NCBI GenBank assembly: GCA_963775245.1
Contig: CAVZID010000015.1
Location: 258,507-322,506 of the forward strand
Reading direction: 5' to 3'
Length of the DNA stretch: 64,000 nucleotides
From: CAVSWT01 sp963775245
GTDB taxonomy: Bacteria > Bacteroidota > Ignavibacteria > Ignavibacteriales > Ignavibacteriaceae
Positions 63,984-64,000 of this stretch are shown piece by piece. The position numbers and the translations under genes were made by a program. The first letter of the stretch is position 1, and every line of letters begins with the position of its first letter. The notes under the pieces were generated by a model. The model was not told the origin of the DNA. It saw only the letters and a list, made by a program, of their open reading frames with translations, and made no database searches.

Positions 63984-64000
63984 ATGGAAGATAAAGTAAT
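63984..64000 (+). CDS. Start of a further gene of the sulfur operon (cut by window end)
   Basis: ATG at 63984 with AAAGGAA about 6 bases upstream encodes MEDKV before the window ends. The spacing and direction put it in the tusA-dsrE operon. Another DsrE, a rhodanese or an sHdr subunit would be expected, but nothing can be identified from five codons. Confidence 0.5.

Overview
The window is AT-rich DNA that most resembles Ignavibacteria (Ignavibacteriota/Bacteroidota-Chlorobi group). Secreted enzymes end in type IX secretion tails built around a YPNPFNPSTKI-type motif. TonB-dependent receptors carry carboxypeptidase-regulatory N-termini, and ECF sigma factors, DUF4252 proteins and many TTG starts are present. 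No rRNA, tRNA, CRISPR array or insertion sequence was seen.

Positions 1-49.8 kb form one large glycan-utilisation region. The leftward half (1.3-29.9 kb) holds two TonB-dependent receptors, a type IX-sorted protein, GH3, GH125, a CBM9-like protein, GH130, a secreted GH18 endoglycosidase, GH94, a ROK regulator, GH92, an esterase and a sodium:solute symporter. The rightward half (30.3-49.8 kb) holds GH38, GH20, a DUF4838 enzyme, three GH29 fucosidases, GH2 and galactokinase. GH18 + GH92 + GH125 + GH38 + GH130 + GH20 + GH29 + GH2 is the enzyme set expected for stripping glycoprotein N-glycans (fucose, galactose, GlcNAc, mannose). The sugars would then enter the cell for phosphorolysis or the Leloir pathway. 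No SusD partner is present. The sequence also carries about ten single-base frame breaks, all between 9 and 42 kb.

Positions 49.8-55.7 kb are general accessory genes: a HEPN-MNT toxin-antitoxin pair with a perfect palindromic operator, an acyl-ACP thioesterase, an ECF sigma/DUF4252 operon with a recognisable ECF promoter, and a FadL-type porin.

Positions 55.8-64 kb are the most unusual part. A leftward operon encodes a GcvH-like lipoate-binding protein, two lipoate-ligase-like proteins, two LipS1/LipS2-like radical SAM proteins, a third radical SAM protein and a metal-transporter-like membrane protein. Divergent from it are a PocR-domain regulator, TusA and a DsrE3A-like sulfurtransferase, with a further gene starting at the window edge. 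This is the gene neighbourhood of the sHdr-LbpA sulfur-oxidation system and its dedicated lipoate-assembly pathway.

Three families of compact palindromic repeats occur. One family lies in frame inside two unrelated glycosidase genes and is read in the same frame in both.
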